Source of the DNA: Acetobacteraceae bacterium | Lineage (GTDB): Bacteria; Pseudomonadota; Alphaproteobacteria; Acetobacterales; Acetobacteraceae | Direction of reading: 5' to 3' | DNA: 42,457 nt | Assembly (NCBI GenBank): GCA_025352995.1 | Contig: JANXRN010000238.1 | Location: 1 to 42,457, forward strand | In this document: piece by piece, positions 1-16,823 of the stretch | Layout of the letters: each line of letters opens with the position of its first letter | Position numbering within the stretch: position 1 is the stretch's first letter | Notes under the pieces: model-generated | The model's database searches: none | The model's input: the letters and a program-made list of their open reading frames with translations, nothing else | Told to the model about the DNA's origin: nothing | Program-made: the position numbers and the translations under genes

Positions 1-229
1 TCGGCGAGAATTCGCCGAACTTATGCCCCACCATGTTCTCGGACACCTGCACCGGCAGGAACTTCTTGCCATTATAGACGCCAAACACCAGGCCGATAAA
101 TTGCGGCAGGATGGTGGAGCGGCGCGACCAGATCTTGATGACCTCATTGCGACCAGACTGACGGGCCGCTTCGGCCTTGTTCAGCATATACCCGTCAACG
201 AACGGGCCTTTCCAGGAGGAACGGGTCAT
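1..229 (-). CDS. rpsS: 30S ribosomal protein S19, partial (3' end outside window)
   Basis: Reverse-strand reading gives [47 protein letters not shown]..., typical S19; sits just downstream of rplB. Confidence 0.95.
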   Translation of the reverse strand, partial: MTRSSWKGPFVDGYMLNKAEAARQSGRNEVIKIWSRRSTILPQFIGLVFGVYNGKKFLPVQVSENMVGHKFGEFSP

Positions 230-232
230 GGC

Positions 233-1066
233 TTAGCCCTTGCCCTTGCTGCGGTTGCGAATAATCAATCGATCCGTCCGCTTGTTCATACGAGTTTTGT
301 AGCCCTTGGTCGGCTTGCCCCACGGTGTGACTGGATGACGGCCGCCCGAAGTCCGGCCTTCACCACCGCCATGCGGATGGTCAACTGGGTTCATCACAAC
401 ACCGCGATTATGCGGCTTGCGGCCCAACCAACGATTGCGACCAGCCTTGCCAAGGCTCTGGTTTGAATTGTCAGCGTTCGAAACCGCCCCCACCGTGCCC
501 ATGCATTCGCCCCGCACCATGCGGAGTTCGCCAGACATCAGCTTGATTTGAGCGTATCCCGAATCCTTACCAACAAGCTGGGCATATTGCCCGGCGGCGC
601 GCGCAAGCTTGCCGCCGGCGCCGGGGCGCAATTCGATATTGTGGACAATCGTACCAACTGGAATCGCGCCAAGCGGCATGGCATTGCCCGGCTTGATATC
701 CACGCGAGTGCCGGAAATAACGCTATCGCCGGCCTTAAGACGCTGCGGTGCCAGAATGTAAGCCAGTTCACCATCCTGATATTTCAGAAGCGCGATGAAC
801 GCCGTGCGGTTTGGGTCATATTCGATACGCTCAACTACCGCCGGCACATCGGCCCGACGACGCTTGAAATCGACAATACGATAGGTCTGCTTGTGACCGC
901 CACCGCGGAAAAAACTGGTGATGCGACCATGATTATTGCGCCCACCCGTCTTTTGCTTGCCTTCGGTCAGCCCTTTGACGGGCTTACCCTTCCACAAATC
1001 ACTACGGTCGATCAGCACCGTGCCGCGCAGGCTAGGCGTAACGGGATTGAAGTTTTTCATCGCCAT
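233..1066 (-). CDS. rplB: 50S ribosomal protein L2
   Basis: 277 aa; [15 protein letters not shown]..., [55 protein letters not shown]. Confidence 0.98.
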   Translation of the reverse strand: MAMKNFNPVTPSLRGTVLIDRSDLWKGKPVKGLTEGKQKTGGRNNHGRITSFFRGGGHKQTYRIVDFKRRRADVPAVVERIEYDPNRTAFIALLKYQDGELAYILAPQRLKAGDSVISGTRVDIKPGNAMPLGAIPVGTIVHNIELRPGAGGKLARAAGQYAQLVGKDSGYAQIKLMSGELRMVRGECMGTVGAVSNADNSNQSLGKAGRNRWLGRKPHNRGVVMNPVDHPHGGGEGRTSGGRHPVTPWGKPTKGYKTRMNKRTDRLIIRNRSKGKG

Positions 1067-1082
1067 TTCAGCTATTCCCGCC

Positions 1083-1424
1083 CTATGCCAGACCGGTGGT
1101 CAGATCGATCGACTGACCGTCGGCCAACCGCACATAAGCCTTTTTGACATCCGACCGCCGGCCAGGACGACCCTTGTGCATCTTGGTCTTGCCTTTAAGC
1201 ACCAGGGTATTGACCCCCAGCACTTTCACGCCGAACAGCCCCTCGATCGCGGCCTTGATTTCGGGCTTGCTGGCATCGAGCGCGACCTTAAAGACCACCT
1301 GGCTGCGCTCGGCGAGTGCCGTTGCCTTCTCGGTGATCACCGGGCTGCGAATAATGGTGTACATCGCTTCGCGCGACAAAGTTGGGCCCTTTTTTGATGC
1401 CTTCACCGCTTTGGTCTCGCTCAT
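1083..1424 (-). CDS. rplW: 50S ribosomal protein L23
   Basis: 113 aa; [45 protein letters not shown]; conserved S10-operon position. Confidence 0.96.
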   Translation of the reverse strand: MSETKAVKASKKGPTLSREAMYTIIRSPVITEKATALAERSQVVFKVALDASKPEIKAAIEGLFGVKVLGVNTLVLKGKTKMHKGRPGRRSDVKKAYVRLADGQSIDLTTGLA

Positions 1425-2035
1425 GCCAAGCGCTCCTTCAGGCCTTCAAGTCCAGCCGTGGTAATGGCCAGCACGTCGTGGCGCAAGATATCATAAACAT
1501 TGGCGCCAACTGTCGGCAGGAGATCGATGCCAATGATATTGCGGCTGGCAAGGGCGAAGCCAACATCAATGTCACGATCCACCACCAAAGCCGATGTCCA
1601 GCCCAGCGCATTTAACTTGGACTGCAAATCACGAGTCTTGGTGGGGCCATTGATGGTGTCGAGCACAACAAGCTTGCCGTCCGCCTGCTTCTGCGACAGC
1701 GCGCTGATCAAACCAAGACGACGCACCTTTTTCGGCAGGTCATATTCGTGGCTGCGAACCACCGGACCATGCACCACGCCACCACCGCGAAACTGCGGGG
1801 CGCGCAAGCTGCCCTGCCGAGCACTGCCAGTGCCCTTTTGCTTGTAGGGTTTTTTAGTCGTGCCGCGGACTTCGCCCATGCCCTTGATTTTATGGGTTCC
1901 AGCGCGGCGCTTGGACTGCTGCCACTGAACCACACGGGCCATAATATCCTTGCGCGGCGTAGCTCCGAACAAGGCTTCGGGAAGTTCAACTGTTCCGGCC
2001 GAACCATTTTCGAGGGTTTTAATTTCGATTTGCAT
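1421..2035 (-). CDS. rplD: 50S ribosomal protein L4
   Basis: 204 aa; [46 protein letters not shown]; 4-bp overlap with rplW. Confidence 0.97.
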   Translation of the reverse strand: MQIEIKTLENGSAGTVELPEALFGATPRKDIMARVVQWQQSKRRAGTHKIKGMGEVRGTTKKPYKQKGTGSARQGSLRAPQFRGGGVVHGPVVRSHEYDLPKKVRRLGLISALSQKQADGKLVVLDTINGPTKTRDLQSKLNALGWTSALVVDRDIDVGFALASRNIIGIDLLPTVGANVYDILRHDVLAITTAGLEGLKERLA

Positions 2036-2045
2036 CGTGCTGTCC

Positions 2046-2759
2046 TCAACCCTCTGCTTCAGTGGGCGCGGCGGGCGAAGCGACAGCCGTGATCAGTGCC
2101 GCCGGGTAAGGCAAATCGGCAGGACGCGGCTTCTTGATCGCGTCGCGAACCGTCACGTAGCCACCCTTGGAGCCTGGGACCGCGCCGTGCACCATGACCA
2201 AGCAACGCGCGACATCGATCGCCGCGATTTCCAGGTTCAGGGTCGTAATGCGGTCCTGGCCCATATGGCCGGCCATTTTCTTATTCTTGAAAGTCTTGCC
2301 AGGATCCTGACGATTACCGGTCGAACCATGCGACCGATGGCTGATCGAGACACCGTGACTCGCTTCAAGGCCGGCGAAGTTCCATCGCTTCATCGCACCC
2401 GCAAAGCCCTTGCCCTGCGAGATGCCGGTCACATCGACCTTCTGGCCCACAACGAAATGCTCTGCCGACAAAGTCGCGCCGGGCTCGAGCAGCGCGTCGG
2501 GCGCCACGCGAAATTCGACCAGCTTTAATTTCGGCTCAACCTTCGCCTTGGCAAAGTGACCCTTGTTCGGATCGGAGACGTTCTTCACCTTGGCGCGGCC
2601 CCAGCCGAGTTGGACGGCGTCATACCCATCTTTTTCGGTCGTGCGCGCGGCGACCACCTGGAGGTCATCCAGGTGCAGCACGGTGACGGGAACATGGGTC
2701 CCGTCTTCCTTGAAGATCCGGGTCATGCCCAGCTTCTTCGCGAGAAGTCCTGTTCGCAT
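2046..2759 (-). CDS. rplC: 50S ribosomal protein L3
   Basis: [16 protein letters not shown] start at 2759 preferred over the upstream ORF start at 2804; [20 protein letters not shown]. Confidence 0.96.
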   Translation of the reverse strand: MRTGLLAKKLGMTRIFKEDGTHVPVTVLHLDDLQVVAARTTEKDGYDAVQLGWGRAKVKNVSDPNKGHFAKAKVEPKLKLVEFRVAPDALLEPGATLSAEHFVVGQKVDVTGISQGKGFAGAMKRWNFAGLEASHGVSISHRSHGSTGNRQDPGKTFKNKKMAGHMGQDRITTLNLEIAAIDVARCLVMVHGAVPGSKGGYVTVRDAIKKPRPADLPYPAALITAVASPAAPTEAEG

Positions 2760-2836
2760 AAGTTTCTTTCCCCAGAGGGACCCAAGAGCGGGTCCGTAGG
2801 CCAAAATTACCGACCGGAAGGCTTCCGGTCTGGGCG

Positions 2837-3145
2837 TCAGATCTTGATTTCGACGTCCACGCCGGAGGCAAGATCCAACTTCATCAGCGCATCCACCGTT
2901 TGCGGGGTCGGGTCGACAATGTCGAGCAAGCGACGATGGGTGCGAATCTCGAACTGTTCACGACTTTTCTTGTCGACATGTGGCGACCGGTTGACCGTGA
3001 AGCGTTCAATGTGAGTCGGAAGCGGAATCGGCCCCCGTACCCGCGCACCCGTCCGCTTGGCGGTGTTCACGATTTCCTTGGTGCTGTTGTCCAGCACCCG
3101 ATGGTCGTACGCCTTAAGGCGAATGCGTATGTTCTGATTATCCAT
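2837..3145 (-). CDS. rpsJ: 30S ribosomal protein S10
   Basis: 102 aa; [44 protein letters not shown]. Confidence 0.98.
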   Translation of the reverse strand: MDNQNIRIRLKAYDHRVLDNSTKEIVNTAKRTGARVRGPIPLPTHIERFTVNRSPHVDKKSREQFEIRTHRRLLDIVDPTPQTVDALMKLDLASGVDVEIKI

Positions 3146-3189
3146 CGCTCAGCATTTCCAAGCCAAACCGGCCTGGAACCTTTCGTGTG

Positions 3190-4377
<1,188 letters not shown>

Positions 4378-4424
4378 CGTCGTGTCTCCGTGCCCGGTCT
4401 GGTTTCGGGGTTGGGTGGATCAAA

Positions 4425-4901
4425 TTACCAACGGTAATGGCTGAAGGCCTTATTGGCTTCGGCCATGCGGTGGGTATCTTCGCGCTTCTTGACAGCCGAA
4501 CCGCGGTTATTCACCGCATCCGACAATTCGTTCGACAAACGCTCTTCCATCGTGTGCTCGCCGCGCTTGCGGGCAGAGTCGATGATCCAGCGAATTGCCA
4601 AAGCCTGTCGACGTTCGGTGCGCACTTCGACAGGCACCTGGTAGGTCGCTCCGCCAACGCGCCGCGACCGCACTTCAACCGCCGGCTTCACATTGTCCAA
4701 CGCAGTGTGGAACATCGCAACCGGATCGGCCGCCGGGCCGCCGCGCTTCTTCATTGTATCCATCGCGCCGTAGACAATACCCTCGGCAGCGGATTTCTTA
4801 CCATCATACATCAGCGCATTCATGAAACGCGTGATGACGACATCACCGAACTTCGCGTCCGGCAGGATTTCGCGCTTAACCGCGCGGCGACGACGTGACA
4901 T
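4425..4901 (-). CDS. rpsG: 30S ribosomal protein S7
   Basis: 158 aa; [46 protein letters not shown]. Confidence 0.98.
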   Translation of the reverse strand: MSRRRRAVKREILPDAKFGDVVITRFMNALMYDGKKSAAEGIVYGAMDTMKKRGGPAADPVAMFHTALDNVKPAVEVRSRRVGGATYQVPVEVRTERRQALAIRWIIDSARKRGEHTMEERLSNELSDAVNNRGSAVKKREDTHRMAEANKAFSHYRW

Positions 4902-4913
4902 GCCTCGCTCTCC

Positions 4914-5285
4914 CTATTTCGGCCGCTTGGCGCCATACAGCGACCGGCGCTGACGACGCTTGGCAATGCCCTGGGTATCCAAGACGCCACGCAGAATGTG
5001 GTAGCGCACGCCGGGCAAATCCTTCACGCGACCGCCACGGATCAGCACGACGCTATGTTCCTGGAGGTTGTGGCCTTCACCGGGAATGTAGCTCACGACT
5101 TCAAAGCCGTTGGTTAGGCGCACCTTGGCAACCTTACGAAGCGCCGAGTTCGGCTTCTTCGGAGTCGTGGTGTAGACCCGCGTGCAGACACCGCGCTTCT
5201 GCGGGCAGCCCTGCAGGGCAGGCACCTTGTTGCGCTTCGGGGCTGGATGGCGGCCCTGGGCAATCAGCTGGTTGATGGTCGGCAT
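4914..5285 (-). CDS. rpsL: 30S ribosomal protein S12
   Basis: [13 protein letters not shown] start at 5285 (ORF-track start 5354 is an extension); [25 protein letters not shown]...[29 protein letters not shown]. Confidence 0.97.
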   Translation of the reverse strand: MPTINQLIAQGRHPAPKRNKVPALQGCPQKRGVCTRVYTTTPKKPNSALRKVAKVRLTNGFEVVSYIPGEGHNLQEHSVVLIRGGRVKDLPGVRYHILRGVLDTQGIAKRRQRRSLYGAKRPK

Positions 5286-5316
5286 GGACCCTCTTTCGCT
5301 CCTGGTCGAAACCTCC

Positions 5317-5322
5317 ATTATA
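5317..5322 (-). promoter_or_regulatory. Putative -10 element (TATAAT) of an rpsL promoter
   Basis: Minus strand reads ...GTCTTCTGCCTC TATAAT GGAGGTTTCGACC..., 32 nt upstream of the rpsL ATG; perfect -10 consensus but no convincing -35 at 16-18 nt spacing. Confidence 0.45.
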
Positions 5323-5654
5323 GAGGCAGAAGACCAACTTCCATAAACAATCACCGCAGCCGAGGTTGCCCCCCATCTACGGTGTTCAACCTACACACGG
5401 CCTGTGTCCGAAGACGGCACCGCACGCGAAGGTCTAAACTTTCCCAGGTGGCCAAGGTGGAAACCACCAACCGTCCCGAGGGGCGGATAACTACGGGCAC
5501 CAACCTTGCAAGTCAAGCACCCGATCGAGGCAAATCGACAAGAGGCCATGCCGAGGTTGCATGGCGGTTGGCGCGAAAGGCAGGCAAGCATTGGAGCGCC
5601 GTCCCAGCCCATTCCAGGGCAGAACCCTGGACGCCAAGCCCAAGTAAAAGCGAC

Positions 5655-5700
5655 GGGAATGAAAAAAGGCTGAGGTACTGGTCGAACCTATACCTCAGCC
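5655..5700 (-). terminator. Intrinsic terminator downstream of rpoC
   Basis: Perfect 10-bp inverted repeat ggctgaggta (5668-5677) / tacctcagcc (5691-5700) with a run of six T on the minus strand immediately after (plus-strand aaaaaa). Confidence 0.88.
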
Positions 5701-5784
5701 CCTTCTTCAGTCCCGACCAGCCTTAACCATAGATGCCCTAGCCCGGCACCGCAGGGGGCGAATCCACACGCCCTGCCTTCCTTA

Positions 5785-9942
<4,158 letters not shown>

Positions 9943-10033
9943 CGCGCTCTCCTTGGCGGCTAATAGCTCGGCCGGCGATAGTCAACTCGGGTCGAAAACG
10001 GTCCGGGCAGTGGCGCCCGGACCGGTCGCCGTA

Positions 10034-13000
10034 TCAGGTGGCGTGCATGTCCAGATCCACGTTGAGGCCAAGGGACTTCAGTTCCTTGACCAACACGTTG
10101 AAGCTTTCCGGAATGCCGGCTTCGAAATTATCCTGCTCACGCACGATAGCTTCGTAAACCTTGGTGCGTCCGGACACGTCATCGGACTTAACGGTCAGCA
10201 TTTCCTGCAATGTGTAGGCAGCGCCATACGCCTCAAGCGCCCAGACTTCCATTTCGCCGAAGCGTTGGCCGCCGAACTGCGCTTTGCCACCGAGCGGCTG
10301 CTGGGTGACGAGCGAATAGGGACCGATCGAGCGGGCATGAATCTTGTCGTCAACAAGATGATGTAGCTTGAGCATGTAGATGTAGCCGACGGTCACTTTA
10401 CGGCCGAACGGCTCCCCAGTACGGCCATCGGTCAGCACGACCTGGCCGGACGTATCCAGGCCCGCTTCAGTCAGCATGCCTTCGATGTCGTCCATGCGGG
10501 CGCCATCGAACACCGGAGTGGCAATCGGAATGCCCTTTTTGAGGTTATCGGACAGTTCGAGCAACTGGCTCTCGCTCATCTGCGCGATCTGTTCGGCGTA
10601 AATCTTGTCGCCGTAAATATCCTTCAGGCGTTCGAGCAGCTTTTCACGCTCGGCACCGGTGCGGCGATAATTCTCGACGAGTTCGCCGATCTGTTTTCCC
10701 AAAGTCGCGCAAGCCCAGCCGAGATGGGTTTCCAGGATCTGCCCGACATTCATCCGGCTCGGCACGCCGAGCGGGTTGAGCACCAGATCGACATGAGTGC
10801 CATCCTCGAGGAACGGCATGTCTTCGACGGGCACAACGCGCGAGCAAACACCCTTGTTGCCGTGACGACCGGCCATCTTGTCGCCCGGTTGCAGCTTGCG
10901 CTTCACCGCGACGAACACCTTCACCATCTTCATCACGCCGGGTGGTAATTCGTCACCGCGCTGGAGTTTATCGACCTTGCTATCAAAGCGGGCCTGCAGG
11001 CGGGCAACGGCGGCATCGTACTCGCGACGCAGAATTTCCATTTCCGCCATGACCGCATCATCCGCCACGCCAATATGACGCCAGGTGCCGCGGACATGCT
11101 CGGACAGCACTTCCTCGGTGATAACGGTTCCAGCCTTGATACCTTTGAAGCCGCCGGATGCTTTGCCGCCTAGCAGTTTCTCACGCAGGCGGGCGAGGAA
11201 TGACCGCTCCTGGATCGCCTTTTCGTCGTCACGATCTTTGGCCAGCCGTTCGATTTCCGACCGCTCGATCGCCATAGCACGCTCGTCTTTATCGACGCCA
11301 CGACGGCTGAAGACGCGGACATCGACGATGGTCCCCGTCGTGCCTGGCGGCAACTTCATCGACGTATCGCGCACGTCTGACGCTTTCTCACCGAAAATAG
11401 CGCGTAGCAGCTTTTCTTCCGGCGTCATCGGGCTTTCGCCCTTTGGCGTCACCTTACCGACCAGAATGTCACCCGGGTTCACTTCGGCGCCAATATACAC
11501 GATGCCCGCTTCGTCTAGGTTGCGTAGCGCTTCTTCACCAACATTCGGAATATCGCGGGTGATTTCTTCCTGGCCGAGTTTAGTATCGCGCGCCATAACT
11601 TCGAATTCCTCGATATGGATCGAGGTGAAGACGTCATCGCGGGCAATGCGTTCCGAAATCAGGATGCTGTCTTCGAAGTTGTAGCCATTCCACGGCATGA
11701 ACGCGACAAGCACGTTGCGACCGAGCGCCAGTTCGCCGAGTTCGGTGGACGGGCCGTCGGCGATGATATCGCCTTCGCGCACTGCGTCACCAACCCGGAC
11801 CAGCGGGCGTTGGTTGATGCAGGTCGATTGATTGGACCGCATGAACTTGCGCAGACGATAGATATCAACGCCCTTGGTGGTACCGTCTTCGGCAGTGGCG
11901 CGGACAACGATGCGGGCGCCATCGATCTGATCGATCACGCCTTCGCGCCGCGCGATAATCGTCGCCCCGGAGTCACGGGCAACGGCCGCTTCCATCCCTG
12001 TGCCGACCAAAGGCGCATCAGCGCGGATCAGCGGCACCGCCTGGCGCTGCATGTTCGAGCCCATCAGCGCGCGGTTGGCGTCATCGTTTTCGAGGAACGG
12101 AATGAGCGCGGCCGCGACAGACACCAACTGCTTCGGCGACACGTCAATCGCGGTCACGTCTTCCGGCTTCACCAATCGGAAATCGCCCTGACGACGGACC
12201 GAGACCAAGTCCTGGGTGAACTTGCCACCGGCGTCCATCGGTGCATCCGCTTGGGCGACAACGAGCTTTTCTTCTTCCATCGCCGACAAATAGCGCGGCC
12301 CCGGCTGCACCACACCGTCCTTAACCAACATATAGGGGGTTTCGATGAACCCGTATTTGTTGACCTTAGCGTAGGTCGCGAGCGAGTTGATCAGGCCGAT
12401 ATTCGGGCCTTCCGGCGTTTCAATCGGGCAGATGCGGCCGTAATGGGTCGGGTGAACGTCGCGCACTTCAAAGCCCGCGCGTTCCCGGGTCAGCCCGCCC
12501 GGCCCAAGGGCGGAGAGGCGGCGCTTATGGGTGACTTCCGACAACGGGTTGGTCTGATCCATGAACTGGCTGAGCTGCGAGGAGCCAAAGAACTCGCGCA
12601 CCGCAGCAGCAGCCGGCTTAGCATTGATAAGGTCATGCGGCATCACGGTATCGATATCGACCGAACCCATTCGCTCCCGGATGGCACGCTCCATACGCAG
12701 CAGTCCGACGCGGTACTGGTTTTCCATCAACTCGCCGACCGAACGCACGCGACGATTGCCGAGATTGTCGATGTCGTCGATTGAGCCGCGACCGTCCTTC
12801 AGATCGCAAAGAGTCTTCACAGTGCGCAGGATATCTTCCTTACGGAGCACCCGCATCTGGTCATCGACGGTCATGCTAAGGCGCATGTTCATTTTCACAC
12901 GGCCGACGGCGGACAGGTCGTAGCGGTCGCTGTCAAAGAAAAGCCCACGGAACAGAGCTTCGGCAGTATCGGGGGTCGGCGGCTCGCCAGGGCGCATGAC

Positions 13001-14206
13001 GCGATAAATATCGACCAGCGCGTCATCGCGGTTGGTGTTCTTATCGACGGCGAGGGTGTTGCGCAGCCAGGCGCCGTTCGATTGATCGACGGCCAATGTC
13101 GGCAGACGATCAATGCCAGCGTCCTCGAGCGCAGCGAGACGGGCTTCGGCGAGTTCTTCGCCGGCTTCGGCCCAGATTTCACCGGTAGTTTCGTTGACGA
13201 TGTCCTCAGCGACGAAACGCCCAAGCAGGTCGGCGCGGCCAACCAGCACTTCCTTGGTCTGTTCGGCAATCTTGCGGACAGTGCGCGCGGTTAGCTTGGT
13301 CTCTGAATCGGCGACCACTTCGCCAGTGTCTGCGTCAACCAGCGGATCAAGCAGCTTGATGCCACGGAATGCCTCTGGGTCGAATGGGCGTGCCCAGCCC
13401 TTGGCGGTGCGGGTAAACACCACCTGGGAATAGAAAGTGTTGAGGATTTCTTCGGAATCCATGCCGCGAATTTCGCCAAGATCGATATCGAGCCCTTGGG
13501 CCTGGCGGGCTTCGCGCAATTTCTCAGTGTTGGCACCTTCGAGCGCATAGAGCAGTGTGGTGACCGGCAGCTTGCGCTTGCGGTCGATGCGTACGTACAC
13601 AAGGTCCTTGCTGTCGAACTCGAAATCGAGCCACGAACCGCGATAGGGGATGATGCGGGCAGCGAACAGATACTTGCCCGACGAATGGGTCTTGCCCTTG
13701 TCGTGATCGAAGAACACGCCGGGCGAACGATGCATCTGGCTGACGATGACACGCTCGGTACCATTGATGATGAAGGTGCCATTGTCGGTCATGAGCGGCA
13801 TGTCGCCCATGTAAACCGGCTGTTCCTTGATGTCGCGGATCGAACGGGCGCCGGTGTCCTCGTCAAGGTCCCAAACGATCAAACGGAGGATGACTTTCAG
13901 CGGCGCGGCATAGGTCATGCCACGCTGGATGCATTCCTCGACATCGTATTTCGGGTCTTCAAGCTCATAATGGACGAATTCCAGCCGGCCACGGCCAGCG
14001 AAATCATCAATCGGGAAGACGGATTTGAACACTTCCTGCAGACCGGTATTGGTCCGGCTGTCATGCGGGGTGGCCATTTGCAGGAACGCTTCGTAGCTCG
14101 AACGCTGCACATCGATCAGATTTGGCATCCGTGCCAGTTCGGGGATGCGTCCAAAGCTTTTGCGAATGCGCTTTTGCCCGGTGAAGGATCTGGAGATCGC
14201 GTTCAT
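10034..14206 (-). CDS. rpoB: DNA-directed RNA polymerase subunit beta
   Basis: 1390 aa; [68 protein letters not shown]. Confidence 0.99.
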   Translation of the reverse strand: MNAISRSFTGQKRIRKSFGRIPELARMPNLIDVQRSSYEAFLQMATPHDSRTNTGLQEVFKSVFPIDDFAGRGRLEFVHYELEDPKYDVEECIQRGMTYAAPLKVILRLIVWDLDEDTGARSIRDIKEQPVYMGDMPLMTDNGTFIINGTERVIVSQMHRSPGVFFDHDKGKTHSSGKYLFAARIIPYRGSWLDFEFDSKDLVYVRIDRKRKLPVTTLLYALEGANTEKLREARQAQGLDIDLGEIRGMDSEEILNTFYSQVVFTRTAKGWARPFDPEAFRGIKLLDPLVDADTGEVVADSETKLTARTVRKIAEQTKEVLVGRADLLGRFVAEDIVNETTGEIWAEAGEELAEARLAALEDAGIDRLPTLAVDQSNGAWLRNTLAVDKNTNRDDALVDIYRVMRPGEPPTPDTAEALFRGLFFDSDRYDLSAVGRVKMNMRLSMTVDDQMRVLRKEDILRTVKTLCDLKDGRGSIDDIDNLGNRRVRSVGELMENQYRVGLLRMERAIRERMGSVDIDTVMPHDLINAKPAAAAVREFFGSSQLSQFMDQTNPLSEVTHKRRLSALGPGGLTRERAGFEVRDVHPTHYGRICPIETPEGPNIGLINSLATYAKVNKYGFIETPYMLVKDGVVQPGPRYLSAMEEEKLVVAQADAPMDAGGKFTQDLVSVRRQGDFRLVKPEDVTAIDVSPKQLVSVAAALIPFLENDDANRALMGSNMQRQAVPLIRADAPLVGTGMEAAVARDSGATIIARREGVIDQIDGARIVVRATAEDGTTKGVDIYRLRKFMRSNQSTCINQRPLVRVGDAVREGDIIADGPSTELGELALGRNVLVAFMPWNGYNFEDSILISERIARDDVFTSIHIEEFEVMARDTKLGQEEITRDIPNVGEEALRNLDEAGIVYIGAEVNPGDILVGKVTPKGESPMTPEEKLLRAIFGEKASDVRDTSMKLPPGTTGTIVDVRVFSRRGVDKDERAMAIERSEIERLAKDRDDEKAIQERSFLARLREKLLGGKASGGFKGIKAGTVITEEVLSEHVRGTWRHIGVADDAVMAEMEILRREYDAAVARLQARFDSKVDKLQRGDELPPGVMKMVKVFVAVKRKLQPGDKMAGRHGNKGVCSRVVPVEDMPFLEDGTHVDLVLNPLGVPSRMNVGQILETHLGWACATLGKQIGELVENYRRTGAEREKLLERLKDIYGDKIYAEQIAQMSESQLLELSDNLKKGIPIATPVFDGARMDDIEGMLTEAGLDTSGQVVLTDGRTGEPFGRKVTVGYIYMLKLHHLVDDKIHARSIGPYSLVTQQPLGGKAQFGGQRFGEMEVWALEAYGAAYTLQEMLTVKSDDVSGRTKVYEAIVREQDNFEAGIPESFNVLVKELKSLGLNVDLDMHAT

Positions 14207-14281
14207 GCCTGTTTCCCGTCAGTGGTCGATATGTCATCGGTAGCGAAATTTAATCGGTATCAGTCGATAGCAATGCCGACA

Positions 14282-14323
14282 CGGGCAGGGTCCGCCCCGC
14301 TTTCGCAAGGCGGTCCCCACCCG
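14282..14323 (-). promoter_or_regulatory. Long hairpin in the rplL-rpoB intergenic RNA (candidate attenuator or processing site)
   Basis: Minus strand cgggtggggaccgcc / 12-nt loop / ggcggaccctgcccg: 15-position stem with one A-A mismatch and two G-U pairs; no T-tract follows. Confidence 0.65.
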
Positions 14324-14350
14324 TATTCAGCACGTCAAGCGTAGCAAGCG

Positions 14351-14728
14351 TTATTTGACTTCGACAGTCGCGCCCTGCTCTTCCAGTGCCTTCTTGATCT
14401 TCGCGGCCTCATCCTTGGTCGCGCTTTCTTTCACGGTCTTCGGCGCGCCTTCGACCAGATCCTTGGCTTCCTTCAGCCCAAGACCGGTGATGGTGCGGAT
14501 TTCCTTAATCACGTTGATCTTCTTGTCGCCGGCGGCGGCAAGGATCACGGTGAATTCGGTCTGTTCTTCCACCACGGCAGCGGCAGCGGCCGGCGCGGCA
14601 GCAGCGGCAGCAGCGACCGGAGCAGCCGCAGAGACGCCCCATTTTTCTTCGAGCAGCTTCGACAGCTCAGCAGCTTCAAGAACGGTCAGCGCGGACAGAT
14701 CGTCCACAAGTTTCGCGAGATCGGCCAT
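14351..14728 (-). CDS. rplL: 50S ribosomal protein L7/L12
   Basis: [37 protein letters not shown]...; Ala-rich hinge; AAGGAG 9 nt upstream of ATG at 14728. Confidence 0.97.
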   Translation of the reverse strand: MADLAKLVDDLSALTVLEAAELSKLLEEKWGVSAAAPVAAAAAAAPAAAAAVVEEQTEFTVILAAAGDKKINVIKEIRTITGLGLKEAKDLVEGAPKTVKESATKDEAAKIKKALEEQGATVEVK

Positions 14729-14819
14729 GGTCATATTCTCCTTAATCTAGGCCCTTGCCGATTCCATGCAAGGGCAGCCCTTGGCAGGGCAACTGGGGTT
14801 CCACAAAAACGTAAGTGCG

Positions 14820-15350
14820 TTAGGCTGCTTCTTCGACTGCGTCGTCTTTCTTGGCATAGGCCGCCAGAACCCGCGCGATCTGTCCGCCTGGCGCTTGCAG
14901 GATACCGGCGATGCGGGTGGCGGGGGTTTGGATCATCCCCAGCAGCCCGGCACGCAGTGCCTCCAGCGACGGCAATTCCGACAATGCCTTGATTCCAGCC
15001 GCATCGAGCGACTGGGTGCCAAGCGCACCGCCGAGAATGACGAACTTATCGTTTGTCCTGGCGAACTCGACAGCAGCCTTGGACACCGCGACCGGATCCC
15101 GTGCCCACGCAAGCGCGGTCGGTCCCTTTAGCAGTGGTGCAATGCTGTCGAAGCGGGTCCCATGCAAAGCAAGGACGGCCAGCCGGTTCTTGGCAACCTT
15201 GAACGTCGCCCCCGCATCGCGCATCCGGCGTCGCAGATTGGTCGCTTCGGCCACAGTCAGACCCTTATTCTGGGTGACCACAACCATCGACGTCTCAGCG
15301 AAAACGGCGGCGAGGAGGTCGACGAAGGCGTGCTTCTCCGTACGGTCCAA
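14820..15350 (-). CDS. rplJ: 50S ribosomal protein L10 (probable TTG start)
   Basis: DRTEKHAFVDLLAAVFAETSMVVVTQNKGLTVAEATNLRRRMRDAGATFKVAKNRLA; TTG at 15350 preceded by GGAG gives the canonical N-terminus. Confidence 0.92.
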   Translation of the reverse strand: MDRTEKHAFVDLLAAVFAETSMVVVTQNKGLTVAEATNLRRRMRDAGATFKVAKNRLAVLALHGTRFDSIAPLLKGPTALAWARDPVAVSKAAVEFARTNDKFVILGGALGTQSLDAAGIKALSELPSLEALRAGLLGMIQTPATRIAGILQAPGGQIARVLAAYAKKDDAVEEAA

Positions 15351-15684
15351 ATCCCGTCTCCATCGGTGGTCGGCTATGGCCCACGCCATTTCCGACCGGT
15401 TTACCCTTGGGATAGATCGCACCATTGCTGGCGTTGACCCATCCCGGTTCGCCTGTCCCCGAAACATCTTGCGACGCCCGGTCTTGCGGAACCGCCAGGG
15501 TCCCCGTGTTCCAAAAGGAATACAGGGATGAAATCCCGGGCTTCCCCGTCTCCCGCGTGCGACCCTGGATCAGGTCTTCAATGCCCGACACGCCGCGAAC
15601 GGCGCCGATAACAACATGCGGTCTTGGACAGGTTCGGGGGCTCCCGCCCCCTGCCCACCGCCGGAAACCCGACGGCGTATTCGG
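15351..15684 (-). promoter_or_regulatory. Putative rplJL leader (L10 leader) region
   Basis: 334-nt non-coding gap between rplA and rplJ in an otherwise compact operon, with GC-rich inverted repeats; position matches the L10-autoregulated leader of other bacteria. Consensus structure not verified. Confidence 0.45.
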
Positions 15685-16383
15685 TTAGACCGCAGCGCCG
15701 ACGGTTGCCACATCGACGCGAACGCCGGGGCCCATGGTCGAGCTGACCGCGACTTTTTGCAAATAGGTGCCTTTGGCGCCGGCCGGCTTGGCCTTGATTA
15801 TGGCGTCAGCGAAGGCGCGGGCGTTTTCCAGCAGCGCTTCGGCGGGGAACGATGCCTTGCCGATGCCGGCATGCACAATACCAGCCTTTTCGGCGCGGAA
15901 TTCAACCTGGCCGGCCTTGGCCGCAGTGACCGCGCCCTTGACGTCCATCGTGACCGTGCCAAGGCGTGGGTTCGGCATCAAGTTGCGCGGCCCGAGAATT
16001 TTGCCGAGCCGACCAACCAGCCCCATCATGTCAGGGGTGGCGATGCAACGATCGAACTGGATGTCACCAGCCTGGACTTTTTCGGCCAGATCATCGGCGC
16101 CGACCACATCGGCACCGGCGGCGAGTGCTTCTTCGGCCTTGGCACCACGGGCGAACACGGCCACGCGAACTGTCTTGCCGGTGCCGTTTGGCAATCCGAC
16201 GACGCCACGAACCATCTGATCAGCGTGACGCGGATCGATGCCGAGATTCAGACTGATTTCGACGGTTTCATCAAACTTGGCGCGGGCATTGGATTTCACC
16301 ATGCTGATCGCAGCGGCAAGATCGAATGATTTGGTGCGGTCAAAACTGATATAACCGGCGGTGAGGCGCTTGTTATGTGCCAT
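15685..16383 (-). CDS. rplA: 50S ribosomal protein L1
   Basis: 232 aa; [34 protein letters not shown]. Confidence 0.98.
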   Translation of the reverse strand: MAHNKRLTAGYISFDRTKSFDLAAAISMVKSNARAKFDETVEISLNLGIDPRHADQMVRGVVGLPNGTGKTVRVAVFARGAKAEEALAAGADVVGADDLAEKVQAGDIQFDRCIATPDMMGLVGRLGKILGPRNLMPNPRLGTVTMDVKGAVTAAKAGQVEFRAEKAGIVHAGIGKASFPAEALLENARAFADAIIKAKPAGAKGTYLQKVAVSSTMGPGVRVDVATVGAAV

Positions 16384-16388
16384 GATGA

Positions 16389-16823
16389 TTAGCCCTCTAC
16401 CACAATGAGGCCCATCGAGCGGGCCGAACCGGTCAGCATGCGGACGGCGCCATCAACATCGTTGGCGTTCATGTCCTTCATTTTGGTAGCCGCGATTTCA
16501 CGCAGTTGGGTTATGGTCACCCGGCCAGACGCCGCGCCTTTACCCGGGGTGGTCGTCCCCTTGGTGATGCCGGCCGCCTTCTTAAGGAAATGCGTGTTCG
16601 GTGGGGTCTTGGTGATGAACGTAAAAGTCCGATCACCATAGGCGGTAATAACCACCGGGGTCGGAGTGCCTGGCTCCATCTGCGCGGTCACCGCGTTGAA
16701 TTCCTTGACGAACTGCATGATATTCAAGCCGCGCTGACCGAGCGCGGGACCCACTGGCGGCGAAGGGTTAGCCTTGCCTGCGGGGATTTGCAGCTTCACA
16801 TAGCCGACAATCTTTTTAGCCAT
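16389..16823 (-). CDS. rplK: 50S ribosomal protein L11
   Basis: 144 aa; [44 protein letters not shown]. Confidence 0.98.
   Translation of the reverse strand: MAKKIVGYVKLQIPAGKANPSPPVGPALGQRGLNIMQFVKEFNAVTAQMEPGTPTPVVITAYGDRTFTFITKTPPNTHFLKKAAGITKGTTTPGKGAASGRVTITQLREIAATKMKDMNANDVDGAVRMLTGSARSMGLIVVEG

Noticed and set aside
4914-5285. Possible streptomycin-resistance changes in S12
   Set aside because: [10 protein letters not shown] and [13 protein letters not shown] motifs keep the wild-type Lys residues.
11615-12784. 389-aa plus-strand ORF antisense to rpoB
   Set aside because: Same shadow-ORF argument; rpoB on the minus strand is unambiguous.
10034-14206. Possible rifampicin-resistance substitution (DQTN instead of DQNN in the rpoB cluster)
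   Set aside because: DQTNPLSE is, to my knowledge, common in wild-type alphaproteobacterial RpoB; the other key positions (S, H, S) look wild type.
14560-14640. GCAGCGGC-type simple repeat
   Set aside because: Encodes the normal Ala-rich hinge of L7/L12; not an independent repeat element.
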